Shown: piece after piece, positions 6,829 to 14,197 of the stretch
Layout: each line of letters begins with the position of its first letter
Numbering within the stretch: position 1 is the first letter of the stretch
Origin: Acidobacteriota bacterium
Lineage (GTDB): Bacteria > Acidobacteriota > Terriglobia > UBA7540
NCBI GenBank assembly: GCA_021827245.1
Contig: JAKAWN010000067.1
Location: 1-20,934 of the forward strand
Length of the DNA: 20,934 bases
Reading direction: 5' to 3'
Made by a program: the position numbers and the translations under genes
The notes under the pieces: generated by a model
The model's database searches: none
Seen by the model: the letters and a program-made list of their open reading frames with translations, nothing else
Told to the model about the DNA's origin: nothing

Positions 6829-7977
6829 TTACTGGTAGAGGATGTAGCTTGGCTGCGGGGAGAGTTGCAGCACTTGAACAGGCGTCATGAGATGGCCGCC
6901 GATTTTCACGTCATTCTTGTAAAACAGCTTGAAACCGGTGAACTGCACCGGCTGGCTGGCGATAAAGTCCTTGTAGGTCGCGACTTTCAGGACCGGCGAT
7001 CCGAACCCGTCCATATCCATCACGATCTCCACTTGGGGCAGCGGTTTGATGGCGTGCAAGTCCGTGACCATGCGCTGGGTGAAGCGGTGGACGACGAGGA
7101 TTTTCGGGGGCAGATGATTTTCCCGTACGATCTTCGCCAGAAAGCGCGCGGCATAATTGATGTCCGCGGCGCTCATCGTACCGATCCAAGCGCCAGGACG
7201 CTTTCCCTCGGTCAAGGCGAATTCCGGATCGAGGGCAAGTTCGACGTTCGGCAGCTTGAGGTAGGGTGCGAGACGCGGCAATTCGGCCTGCACTGTGCTC
7301 CAGCCAGGTTGCACGTCAAGAAACAGCAGTCCATGGATCCGACCGGCCAGACTGATCGCTTTTTCGATCTGGCCTGGTGGCATACGCATCCGGTACATCC
7401 CATCCCGTCCGGGGACGTCCTGGGCGGCGACCGCAATGTAATCCAGGGCCTCGACGACCGGCGTCGAGGGATCAGCCTTGGCCCATACGGCTGCCTGCGA
7501 CCGGAGCCTGGCTAGCACTTGGTCCGGCGGATATTCGCCCAGAATACCCATGCGCGGCGAATAGAAATTGCCGTAGTACGCGACAATGCGCTTGAAGGGC
7601 AGCAGAGCGCCTGCGTCGGGATAGACGGCATGCGCGGGCCAAAGCGGTGCCGGGCACGGCCGCAACACGGTCGGCTTTGTGACGAAAGCCGCCGGCCGGG
7701 TTGCCAGCCTGGTTCGCTTGGCTTTAGCGGGCGCCGACATGGTGGAAGCAGCGCCGTCGGTTTCTTTACAGCCGGTCCGCGGGCGGATGTTTGCCAGCAC
7801 AAGCATCTTTGTGTTATAAGCGATCGGGTTCACCGTTGCGGGCGGTGACGAATGGCGCGGCGCCACCCCACTCGGGACGGCGGGCCTGCTCGGATGGCCG
7901 CCGTCCGGCAGAAATGCAACGACGATGCCCGATACTGCAATACCACATAGTACAGTAATGAATTCGATACGCTTCAT
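6829..7977 (-). CDS. Uncharacterised signal-anchored or exported protein, possible TIM-barrel fold
   Basis: This 382-residue protein starts with a hydrophobic segment (residues about 5-24, FITVLCGIAVSGIVVAFL), which may be a signal peptide or membrane anchor. A low-complexity Pro/Ala/Arg/Lys linker follows to about residue 125. The globular part starts at FKRIVAYYGNFYSPRMG and has alternating strands and helices: HGLLFLDVQPGWSTVQAELPRL, VELALDPEFAL, TMSAADINYAARFLAKIV, KILVVHRFTQRMV and VEIVMDMDGFGSP. Acidic residues at strand ends look like a (beta/alpha)8 barrel of glycosidase type, but I cannot place it in a named family. I recall similar conserved proteins of unknown function in other bacteria. 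The start codon has only AAAGG directly in front of it, and TAGAAT lies about 7 nt upstream, so the message may be nearly leaderless. The stop is TAA. Confidence 0.75.
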   Translation of the reverse strand: MKRIEFITVLCGIAVSGIVVAFLPDGGHPSRPAVPSGVAPRHSSPPATVNPIAYNTKMLVLANIRPRTGCKETDGAASTMSAPAKAKRTRLATRPAAFVTKPTVLRPCPAPLWPAHAVYPDAGALLPFKRIVAYYGNFYSPRMGILGEYPPDQVLARLRSQAAVWAKADPSTPVVEALDYIAVAAQDVPGRDGMYRMRMPPGQIEKAISLAGRIHGLLFLDVQPGWSTVQAELPRLAPYLKLPNVELALDPEFALTEGKRPGAWIGTMSAADINYAARFLAKIVRENHLPPKILVVHRFTQRMVTDLHAIKPLPQVEIVMDMDGFGSPVLKVATYKDFIASQPVQFTGFKLFYKNDVKIGGHLMTPVQVLQLSPQPSYILYQ

Positions 7978-8038
7978 ACCTTTATTCTACACAATATAAC
8001 ATGAACCTCGGCAGGCGGCGCGTTGATGCATCGGGCGA

Positions 8039-9019
8039 TCAGCGGAGCTGCGATGGGTCGGGATGACGTACGGTAGCAACCGCCCAGCTACGGGGCGAGC
8101 CACTCTTACTCTCCAACCAGCACCTGGCAGCGGCGTTACCAAGCATGGAGGCAATTTCCCGGAGGTGGGTTTTAGTAACCGCGGTGACGCGCCGAGACAG
8201 TGGAAAACTTTCCCGGAGGAAAAGGCTTGCGAAGGCGGCCGTGTGCCGATAGATCGGGGCGATTTGCCGGCCGTACGTGTTCGCGGCAGTGGCAAAGCGC
8301 CTGGCGAGGTCAGAGCCCGTCGAAAGCGAGTTGCTCCACACCCAGCGGAAAGCAGCTTCAACATCTGACCACCGGCACCGGCTGACGGCACAGCCCAGTC
8401 GACGCGTGTTTCCCCGGAGATAGAGGCCGCCGATGGCGGCAAGGCGTCTGGCGAGATCGCTAGCCGTCCCATACGAGTGCCTCTGCCAAAGGCGGCGAAA
8501 AGCAAGTCCCCGGTCCGACCACCAAATCCTACTGGCGGCGTGGTGGACGCGCGGGGCGGTCTCTCTGACATACAGGTCTACGACGAGGGCGGCAAACCGC
8601 TTGGATAGCGGCACGGCTTTCCGGAAGTATGTGCCGGCAACGACGACAGCACGCCGCGAGAGTGGGACGATCTGCCGGATATACAGGCGTGCAGCGAGCT
8701 CGGCAAACCGTTTGGCAAGATTCCAGAGAGTCCAAGGCATGAGTGTGGTCCAGCCGACAGGTGGGGGCTCTACCAAAACATCTTCTGTCCTGAGCAATTC
8801 AAGTTCGAGGCCAGCGGTGCAAGCTCTTCCGGGATCATCCAGCACGTCGAAAAGCGGGCTGCTGCCCTCATTACGCTCTACAATCAGGTTGTAACCGTGC
8901 TCGGACGCAAAGTTGAGGGCTGCGACCCGCGTCCGGAAAGACTCTATGAACTGAATCCTGGCTACCCATCGGAAGTACTCGCTTGGAATAATCGCTATTG
9001 CGTTGCTTTCTTCAAGCAT
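8039..9019 (-). CDS. Hypothetical protein with degenerate ~50-residue tandem repeats
   Basis: This 326-residue protein matches no family I recognise. The N-terminal third (MLEESNAIAIIPSEYFRWVA..., to about residue 85) looks globular. From about residue 95 the sequence is repetitive. Units carry [KR]RFA-x-LYIR, an AP or VP step, PLSRR or SRIWWSD, FRRLW or FRWVW, then SYGTASDLARR or SLSTGSDLARR. Two full units align at about 49-50 residues and shorter 18-residue half-units follow. Repeats are also visible in DNA with a 147-153 bp offset. The helices are basic and Trp/Tyr-rich and could bind nucleic acid, membrane or partner proteins; this is a guess. ATG 9019 is chosen because GGGGAGGG precedes it. 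The frame continues upstream to 9253 but only with a TTG start and no such site. Confidence 0.6.
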   Translation of the reverse strand: MLEESNAIAIIPSEYFRWVARIQFIESFRTRVAALNFASEHGYNLIVERNEGSSPLFDVLDDPGRACTAGLELELLRTEDVLVEPPPVGWTTLMPWTLWNLAKRFAELAARLYIRQIVPLSRRAVVVAGTYFRKAVPLSKRFAALVVDLYVRETAPRVHHAASRIWWSDRGLAFRRLWQRHSYGTASDLARRLAAIGGLYLRGNTRRLGCAVSRCRWSDVEAAFRWVWSNSLSTGSDLARRFATAANTYGRQIAPIYRHTAAFASLFLRESFPLSRRVTAVTKTHLREIASMLGNAAARCWLESKSGSPRSWAVATVRHPDPSQLR

Positions 9020-9374
9020 TTTCCCTCCCCGGTTATAAATTGAACCCTCAATTGCCTTTTCAGGCAATCGGCCTTTGGTGCTACAACTATCGGCCACTGC
9101 CCCGATGACGCGTAAATAGCGGTCTTTGCGACCTCTGCGAACACGGATGGAGAATGTTGCCGGTTGATTTACTTTCAGCCGGTGCTCGGGTTGCTCAAAC
9201 GCTCGTGGAAGGAGTGGAAGGCTTGACCTTTCAATTCCGTAGACATCGGACAACGCACCGTGCGTGCAACAGAGGCGTCAGGGACCTCTCGCGAACACCA
9301 TTATGCAAGCATCTGCGGCATACGCGGAGCGGAAAGCACTGCCCGTGGCCTCCGCATGCTGTACTGAACGGCGC
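9020..9374. other. Region between the repeat protein and the nitroreductase
   Basis: The - strand frame of the repeat protein stays open to 9253 (78 extra codons, TTG start). This may be an N-terminal extension, a remnant or chance. A GCGGAG/CTCCGC inverted repeat near 9329-9355 follows the nitroreductase stop but has no T tract, so a terminator is not established. I see no other gene. Confidence 0.4.
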
Positions 9375-10031
9375 CTATTGCCGGGGGTAGCCCACCGTCT
9401 GGGCCAGGATGATCTTCTGGTCGGGGAGCAGTTTCATGATCTTTGCCAGGGCCAACCGGTCGACGGTGCCGCGCACTACCACCCCCAGCCCTTCCGAGGC
9501 GCAGAAGAGATAAACGTTCTGGGCGATGACACCCGTATCGGCGCCGTTGTAAAGGGCTAGGTCTTCCGCGGAGGCGTGGCTCATTTTGGAATGGTCGGCG
9601 ACATAAACAAGGTTGACCGGCGCCTCACCAACAAAGGATTGCGTGCCGGTCGCCGCGCGAACGTCTTCCGCCAGGACAGGATCGAGCCGGTTGTCCTTCG
9701 CGTCGTAAACGTAGAGTCCGTCAGCGGTGGCGACGTAAATGTCAATCTCCTGCCGGTTCATGGCGGAGGGCGCGGTGCGCTTGCCGGATTCCGGACGGTT
9801 GATGCCGAAGGCCGCCCACAGCAGGTTGGAGAGCACCTGCGGCGACAGCTTGCGTGAGCTGAATTCGCGCGTCGAATGCCGCGCCTTGAGAGCCTTCATC
9901 AGAGGCATGCCGCCAGTGATCTGAGGAGGAGGAAATTCGATCGGCTTAAGTTGTTGGGCAAGGACCAGAGCAGGGAAGAGCAAAATCACAAGCCAGGGCG
10001 AGCGAAGAAGGGAAGCACGGAAAGTGTTCAT
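9375..10031 (-). CDS. Exported nitroreductase-family flavoprotein (SagB-like subgroup possible)
   Basis: This 218-residue protein has a Sec signal peptide (residues 1 to about 25, LLRSPWLVILLFPALVLAQQ). A compact nitroreductase domain follows. The FMN-phosphate motif is RHSTREFSSRKLS, then LSNLLWAAFGINRPESGKRTAPSAMNRQ, which resembles the RTAPSAGA segment of SagB/ThcOx-type members. ADTGVIAQNVYLFCASEGLGVVVRG is the C-terminal signature helix. Family enzymes use FMN to reduce or oxidise small molecules. An exported version implies flavin loading before or after export and is less common. GGAGG lies 6 nt upstream of ATG 10031, which fixes the start over the longer frame to 10115. The stop is TAG. 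The substrate is unknown. Confidence 0.85.
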   Translation of the reverse strand: MNTFRASLLRSPWLVILLFPALVLAQQLKPIEFPPPQITGGMPLMKALKARHSTREFSSRKLSPQVLSNLLWAAFGINRPESGKRTAPSAMNRQEIDIYVATADGLYVYDAKDNRLDPVLAEDVRAATGTQSFVGEAPVNLVYVADHSKMSHASAEDLALYNGADTGVIAQNVYLFCASEGLGVVVRGTVDRLALAKIMKLLPDQKIILAQTVGYPRQ

Positions 10032-10376
10032 GAGAGGCCTCCGGTGCGACAAGGCGTTAGGGACGAATTGCGGTCCGGCTTGGGCAGGACTCTTTAATAG
10101 CAGCCGAGACCACAAGAATCAAATACGGGGCGCAAGCAGTTGCCGATGGGCGCAACTGAGCGCCGCCCGCATTCAATAATTCCACTATACACCCGGACTG
10201 CCGGTGAGCAGACGCGGCTTTGAGGCGGTCCGACTCGACAATGTTTCTGCGCCGTGGACATTTCATGCGCTACGCAAGAAAACCAAGTATCTGCCACGCG
10301 TTTGTCAAAAAGTCACGTTCCAAGGCCTTGAACCTGCCCTATAATGTTGCGCAAATCAATGGAGAGGGAGGATGCG
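10032..10376. other. Divergent intergenic region, nitroreductase / GH36-like gene
   Basis: No gene is supported in these 345 bp. It contains TATAAT at 10340-10345, and upstream reading frames on either strand look like chance. A promoter for the leftward nitroreductase gene must also lie here, but I could not pick it out. Confidence 0.5.
10340..10345 (+). promoter_or_regulatory. Possible -10 box of the GH36-like gene
   Basis: This is a perfect TATAAT 31 nt before the chosen start codon at 10377. No good -35 lies at 16-18 nt; TTGAAC at 10328 is too close. It could be an extended or activator-dependent promoter, or chance. Confidence 0.35.
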
Positions 10377-12983
10377 ATGGCCGAGAAAAGCAACGGGAGG
10401 AAATACGGGCGCAGGGATTTTCTGAAAGAGGTCGCGGCCGGAGGAGCGATTGCATCGACACTTGGCACGCCGGCATTGGCTGGTCAAGGATCCAGGCCGG
10501 ACAGCGGAGCGGCCGCGGAAGAATCCTACTCTGACTCGGAGCTTGACCCATCGTCCGCGCGCCCTCCGGGGCCGGCTGTGAAAGCGCTGATTTCCGGAGA
10601 CGCTTACGCGCGTTTTGATGCTTCGAAGCAAACTTGGACCATCGGCACCGGGCTTATCGAGCAGCAGCTTGAATTTGCAGACGGACATTTTCGTTTAGCC
10701 CACCTGACGAACCGGCTCACCGGCACCCATTACATAAAAGGGAGGGTTTTTAACAAGGAGGACGAAGGACCGTGTGATACCAACCTGCTTACCGGCAGTG
10801 AATATCCGGAAAATAAAGGTGTCGACTCGGACGAATTTCATTTTGTTTTGGGGGGGCGGGAATACAGCGGCGATACCGGCGGCTATAAACTGGCGAGTTA
10901 CGAAATTGTTCGCATGCCGGCGCCAAAAGCGTCGCCTGGCATCGAGCCTGGGGTCACGCTGGTGGTAAACCTGGAACATCCACTTTTTCTGGTCAGCATG
11001 CATTATGACGTTTTCGCTTCGACGCCGCGCACGCAGTTGGGCATGATTCGCAAGTGGTATCGGGTGACGAACCGCACTAACGAAGTGCAGCCGCTGACTG
11101 AGATCAGCATGAACCGGCTGCTCTTCCAGCCGGAAGACTCCAATCGATTCACTTTGCACCACTGGATCGGTGGTGGAGCGGGCAAGAATACCAACCTGTT
11201 GCGGTCGGAGATCCTCACCCGGACCAAAGCGCGGACTTTCTATTCGATGGCCGGCCACATGGACTATCGGGCCGACGATGTTTACGATGGCAGCTCCAGC
11301 TACCATCCCTATTTTGTTCTGGAGGACCCCAAGGCGGGCGAGGGCTTTTTCTTCGGCTTCAATTATCTGGGCCCGTGGTCGGTGCGGATCTGGAACCCGG
11401 ACGGTCTCATGCTGCGAAGTGAAGGCGCGCTTTTCCCGATTCAATCGCAATTGGAGTTGCACACCGAGCCGCTCAAGCCGGGCGGGGTCTTCGAAGTTCC
11501 GAACAGCTTTGTTGGCGTCTATAAGGGGGATTTGGATTCGGCGAACGAGCAGTTGCAGGACTGGCAGGCGACCTACAAGTGGGACTACACGCGCGAAAAG
11601 TATCTCTTCAGGAGCACGATCTACGACACCCATTGGGACGATCCGGCCTACAAGCAGAAGCCTGCACTGCACAAGAAACTGATGTGGGAGATCGCAGACC
11701 GCTGCCGCGCGACCGGCGCCGGAATCGCGCACGAGGACGATTTCTGGTTTGACAAGCGCGGACGGGGCGTGTGGGAAGGTGTGGACTGGACGGAACTGGT
11801 CACCTACCTGCGGCAGTCGGGCATCGTCTTCAAGCTTTGGATGCCACCCCAGCACTTTGCCGTGGGCACGCCGGTAGACCTGGAGCACCCGGATTGGGAA
11901 CTCGTTCCCAAGGTCCCGGCCGGTGTCACAATCTGGTACGGATTGGGTTTCTGTGTTGCTGCGCCCGGCGCGCACGACTACATGCGCGATTTCATGCTGC
12001 GGCGTGAGAAGCGTTACGGCACATTCTTCTGGCGGGTGGATGGCTGGATTGAGGCGCCCTGCGCTTCCGACAAACATGGCCACCCGCCCCGGCAGCCCTT
12101 CGTCGCGCAGTACCGCAGATACCTCGATCTCTTCCGGCAGGTGAAGACCGCCAACCCGGAGATGGGCATCGAGGGCTGCAATTCGGGCGGGGAATGGGTC
12201 AACTGGGACAAGTTCGAGCTGATCGAAGACCAGCAAGGCTCCGATGGCGGCGGCCCCGATGATCTTTATTATTTGAGCTATTTCTGGCCGATTACGAAGA
12301 TGATGGGTTTCGGCGGGGATTACAGCCGCATGGATGACGCGACGGCACGCCGAGAAAGCGTGATGCGCAGGTTTCTGCAAAAGGAAGGCATTTACGACCG
12401 CTACATGCGAGTCTATCACCCGCGGGCCGACAATGCGCCGACGCCGCACTCGTTCCTTGAATTCACCAACGGGACGCGCACCAAGGCGGTAATCATTTTC
12501 CGGCACCCTCGGCGCGGCCAGGCGGCAGCGGGCGGAGCCGTCGTTTATCCCAAGGCGCTGGTTCCGGACACTCAGTACAACGTGGCGTTCCGCTTCAATA
12601 AAGAGACGCGTACAGCCAGCGGCGCGGAGCTGATGAAGTCAGGAATCAGGTTCGCTTCCAGCGACCCCTACGAAATGATTCTTTTGAACCTGGAGCATGC
12701 CCCCGGACGCGGCACCGACCACACGCCACCCACAACGCCGAGCAAGGCCATGAAGAAGATGGAAACCTGGAACGGGCGCAGGGGAGTTGCGGTGCGCTGG
12801 GAGACCAGCCAGGACGACGGCCTGGTGTCATACTACGAGGTGGTGCGCGACGGCAAGCGAGTGGGCTACGTGGCTATTGGGACCTTCTACTTTGATCCGG
12901 GCGCGAGCCTCGATCAGCGCTACGAGATTGTGGCAGTCGATGGCGACGGCAACGTTTCACCACGTGCAGCGGTGGCAGTGTGA
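10377..12983 (+). CDS. Tat-exported GH36-like (clan GH-D) glycoside hydrolase with C-terminal FN3-like domain
   Basis: This 868-residue protein has a Tat signal at residues 1 to about 36 (KYGRRDFLKEVAAGG...ALA). A beta-sandwich domain covers roughly residues 60-400, as in GH36 enzymes. A (beta/alpha)8 barrel begins near STIYDTHWDD. Predicted catalytic residues are D555 in FFWRVDGW, the nucleophile position, and D623 in QQGSDGGG, the acid/base position; the preceding GCNSGGEWVNWDKFEL corresponds to the CSSGGGRFD signature. These motifs place it in clan D (alpha-galactosidase or related retaining glycosidase), but it diverges from characterised members, so specificity is open. The last ~90 residues (VRWETSQDDGLVSYYEVVRDG...YEIVAVDGDGNVS) form an FN3-like domain. 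GGGAGG 5 nt upstream fixes ATG 10377 over upstream ATGs at 10344 and 10359. It is the first gene of a co-directional exported block. Confidence 0.85.
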   Translation: MAEKSNGRKYGRRDFLKEVAAGGAIASTLGTPALAGQGSRPDSGAAAEESYSDSELDPSSARPPGPAVKALISGDAYARFDASKQTWTIGTGLIEQQLEFADGHFRLAHLTNRLTGTHYIKGRVFNKEDEGPCDTNLLTGSEYPENKGVDSDEFHFVLGGREYSGDTGGYKLASYEIVRMPAPKASPGIEPGVTLVVNLEHPLFLVSMHYDVFASTPRTQLGMIRKWYRVTNRTNEVQPLTEISMNRLLFQPEDSNRFTLHHWIGGGAGKNTNLLRSEILTRTKARTFYSMAGHMDYRADDVYDGSSSYHPYFVLEDPKAGEGFFFGFNYLGPWSVRIWNPDGLMLRSEGALFPIQSQLELHTEPLKPGGVFEVPNSFVGVYKGDLDSANEQLQDWQATYKWDYTREKYLFRSTIYDTHWDDPAYKQKPALHKKLMWEIADRCRATGAGIAHEDDFWFDKRGRGVWEGVDWTELVTYLRQSGIVFKLWMPPQHFAVGTPVDLEHPDWELVPKVPAGVTIWYGLGFCVAAPGAHDYMRDFMLRREKRYGTFFWRVDGWIEAPCASDKHGHPPRQPFVAQYRRYLDLFRQVKTANPEMGIEGCNSGGEWVNWDKFELIEDQQGSDGGGPDDLYYLSYFWPITKMMGFGGDYSRMDDATARRESVMRRFLQKEGIYDRYMRVYHPRADNAPTPHSFLEFTNGTRTKAVIIFRHPRRGQAAAGGAVVYPKALVPDTQYNVAFRFNKETRTASGAELMKSGIRFASSDPYEMILLNLEHAPGRGTDHTPPTTPSKAMKKMETWNGRRGVAVRWETSQDDGLVSYYEVVRDGKRVGYVAIGTFYFDPGASLDQRYEIVAVDGDGNVSPRAAVAV

Positions 12984-13025
12984 CGGCGCTGATCCGGGCT
13001 GCAAGCGGCCCGGCGGGAGGAGTCA

Positions 13026-13790
13026 ATGAAGATATGTCGCCGCAGTTTCATCAGGCGTTGCGCATTATCAGCGGCCGCGCTGGGGCCGGGGATCATGGGA
13101 CTCCGGCCATTGCATGAGACAGCGGCCGGGGATTTGACTGCCAGCGCAGGCAAAGGCAGTGTGCCGCCCTACCCTCGCGTAAAAAAGCGAATTCCTTTCA
13201 GGCTGAACGGGCGAAGCGGCAGCGTGACCGTTTCCTATGGGAAGAACGAAGATCCCGAATCAGCGGGGTTTGGCATTATTCCAGGAATCAACTTCGACAT
13301 TGCACTATGCCGCGGCTACCCGGCCATCCTGGCAGTTATCGACACTTACAATGGATGGGGCTACCGGACATTTTGCGGATGGGTGCAGGTAATCACAGGC
13401 AGCTATTATGATTCGTACGATCCCGCGCGGGCGCCGACCAAGACAACCGTCTCCGCGGACATGGCGCCTTCGATGGAGGATCTGGGCAGCCCGTTCGCGG
13501 CGTTCGGCAACCTTCCGCAATTGTTCGACGCTCCTTGCAAGAACTTATATGGACACGCGCGGTTGCGGTGGGTAGCTGACACCTTCCTGACGACCGTTCC
13601 CATCAGGTCCAGGGACGAGGAGATCACTCGTCTGCTGGGCTTCCGCTGGGGATACATTGAATACGACACGCCAAAACAGAGGCCTGTCAAGGTGCTTCCG
13701 CTCGAAGTTACCGGTGCGGAAGTCTGGAACCGCCTGCTTCCTTTCCTCAGAAAGCGGTTTCCAAAGTGGCGATTTGCGAACGCGCCATGA
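13026..13790 (+). CDS. Tat-type exported protein of unknown function
   Basis: This 254-residue protein starts with a twin-arginine-like signal (CRRSFIRRCALSAAALGPG). The mature part begins at about residue 36 and has no motif I can name. A distinctive core is present: GFGIIPGINFDIALCRGYPAILAVIDTYNGWGYRTFCGWVQ, then GNLPQLFDAPCKN, then RWVADTFLTTVPIRSRDEEITRLLGFRWGYIE. Conserved-looking Cys, Trp and Asp residues suggest a folded enzyme or binding domain. GGGAGGAG precedes ATG 13026, and the gap to the GH36-like gene is only 42 bp, so the two are probably co-transcribed and may share a function at the cell envelope. The GCCGGAA/TTCCGGC hairpin after the stop may mark the end of the transcript. 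Confidence 0.75.
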   Translation: MKICRRSFIRRCALSAAALGPGIMGLRPLHETAAGDLTASAGKGSVPPYPRVKKRIPFRLNGRSGSVTVSYGKNEDPESAGFGIIPGINFDIALCRGYPAILAVIDTYNGWGYRTFCGWVQVITGSYYDSYDPARAPTKTTVSADMAPSMEDLGSPFAAFGNLPQLFDAPCKNLYGHARLRWVADTFLTTVPIRSRDEEITRLLGFRWGYIEYDTPKQRPVKVLPLEVTGAEVWNRLLPFLRKRFPKWRFANAP

Positions 13791-13832
13791 CGCCGGACGC
13801 CCTCAATACTGTCTGGATCGGTCGAGGTTCTG

Positions 13833-13857
13833 GCCGGAAAATAATCCACATTCCGGC
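13833..13857 (+). terminator. Hairpin after the Tat-type protein gene
   Basis: GCCGGAA (13833-13839) and TTCCGGC (13851-13857) form a perfect 7-bp stem with an 11-nt loop, 42 bp after the stop codon. There is no T tract directly after it, so termination is possible but unproven. Confidence 0.35.
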
Positions 13858-13907
13858 TCGCAGAAATCACAAAAAATCGTGATTCACATTGCATCGGCGG
13901 TGATAGA

Positions 13908-14086
13908 ATGCAGGAGGTTCAGTCACCCGCCATGCCGCTGCCCAGGGATGGCGCTATTCAACAGCCTGAAATCGTATCCGTCGCAGAGACCGTGATCGGT
14001 GCACCTACCCGAGGTGAAAGGATGCAGGTGGTTCAATCCTCCGTTATGCTGCTGCCCAGGAATGGCGCTACTCGACAACCTGGAAA
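13908..14086. repeat. Imperfect direct repeat, two ~65-bp copies 114 bp apart
   Basis: Copy one is 13908-13971 and copy two is 14022-14086. Both begin ATGCAGG-GGTTCA and share GCTGCCCAGG-ATGGCGCTA and a CCTG-AAA end. About 80% of positions match. Differences fall at all codon positions of the frame that covers both copies, which gives no support for protein constraint. Confidence 0.7.
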
Positions 14087-14141
14087 CGCCCCGATTGATT
14101 GGCATGTATCTCGCGAAGTTGAGATCTTTAAGACTCGCTAA

Positions 14142-14170
14142 TTGACGGCTAACGCGGAGGTAGCTATCGC
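14142..14170 (+). promoter_or_regulatory. Possible promoter of the clan-A glycosidase gene
   Basis: TTGACG at 14142-14147 (5 of 6 matches to TTGACA) is followed by a 17-nt spacer and TATCGC at 14165-14170 (3 of 6 matches to TATAAT). The start codon at 14198 is about 20 nt after the expected transcription start. Confidence 0.35.
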
Positions 14171-14197
14171 AACCTGGAGAAAGGGTGAAATCGAAGA

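Larger units (their letters stand above)
13791..14197. other. Intergenic region with hairpins and a duplicated 65-bp segment
   Basis: It holds the 13833-13857 hairpin, a 6-bp AATCAC/GTGATT stem at 13865-13884, a GGCGGTGA/TCACCCGCC pairing at about 13896-13931, and two imperfect copies of a 65-bp segment (13908-13971 and 14022-14086). A 77-codon frame (13908-14141) reads through both copies but has no ribosome binding site. Confidence 0.55.

Noticed and set aside
8433..8894. + strand frames across the repeat protein
   Set aside because: These are short, lack ribosome binding sites and mirror the - strand repeats.
8039..9019. CRISPR-like array from the ~150-bp DNA periodicity
   Set aside because: Units are long, degenerate and in-frame coding; there are no short identical repeats with unique spacers.
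10695..12506. 603-codon open frame on the - strand
   Set aside because: It is antisense to the GH36-like gene, which has a signal, catalytic motifs and a good start; the antisense translation has none.
13908..14141. 77-codon small protein covering the 65-bp repeats
   Set aside because: No ribosome binding site is present, and changes between copies do not favour third positions; kept as a repeat finding only.
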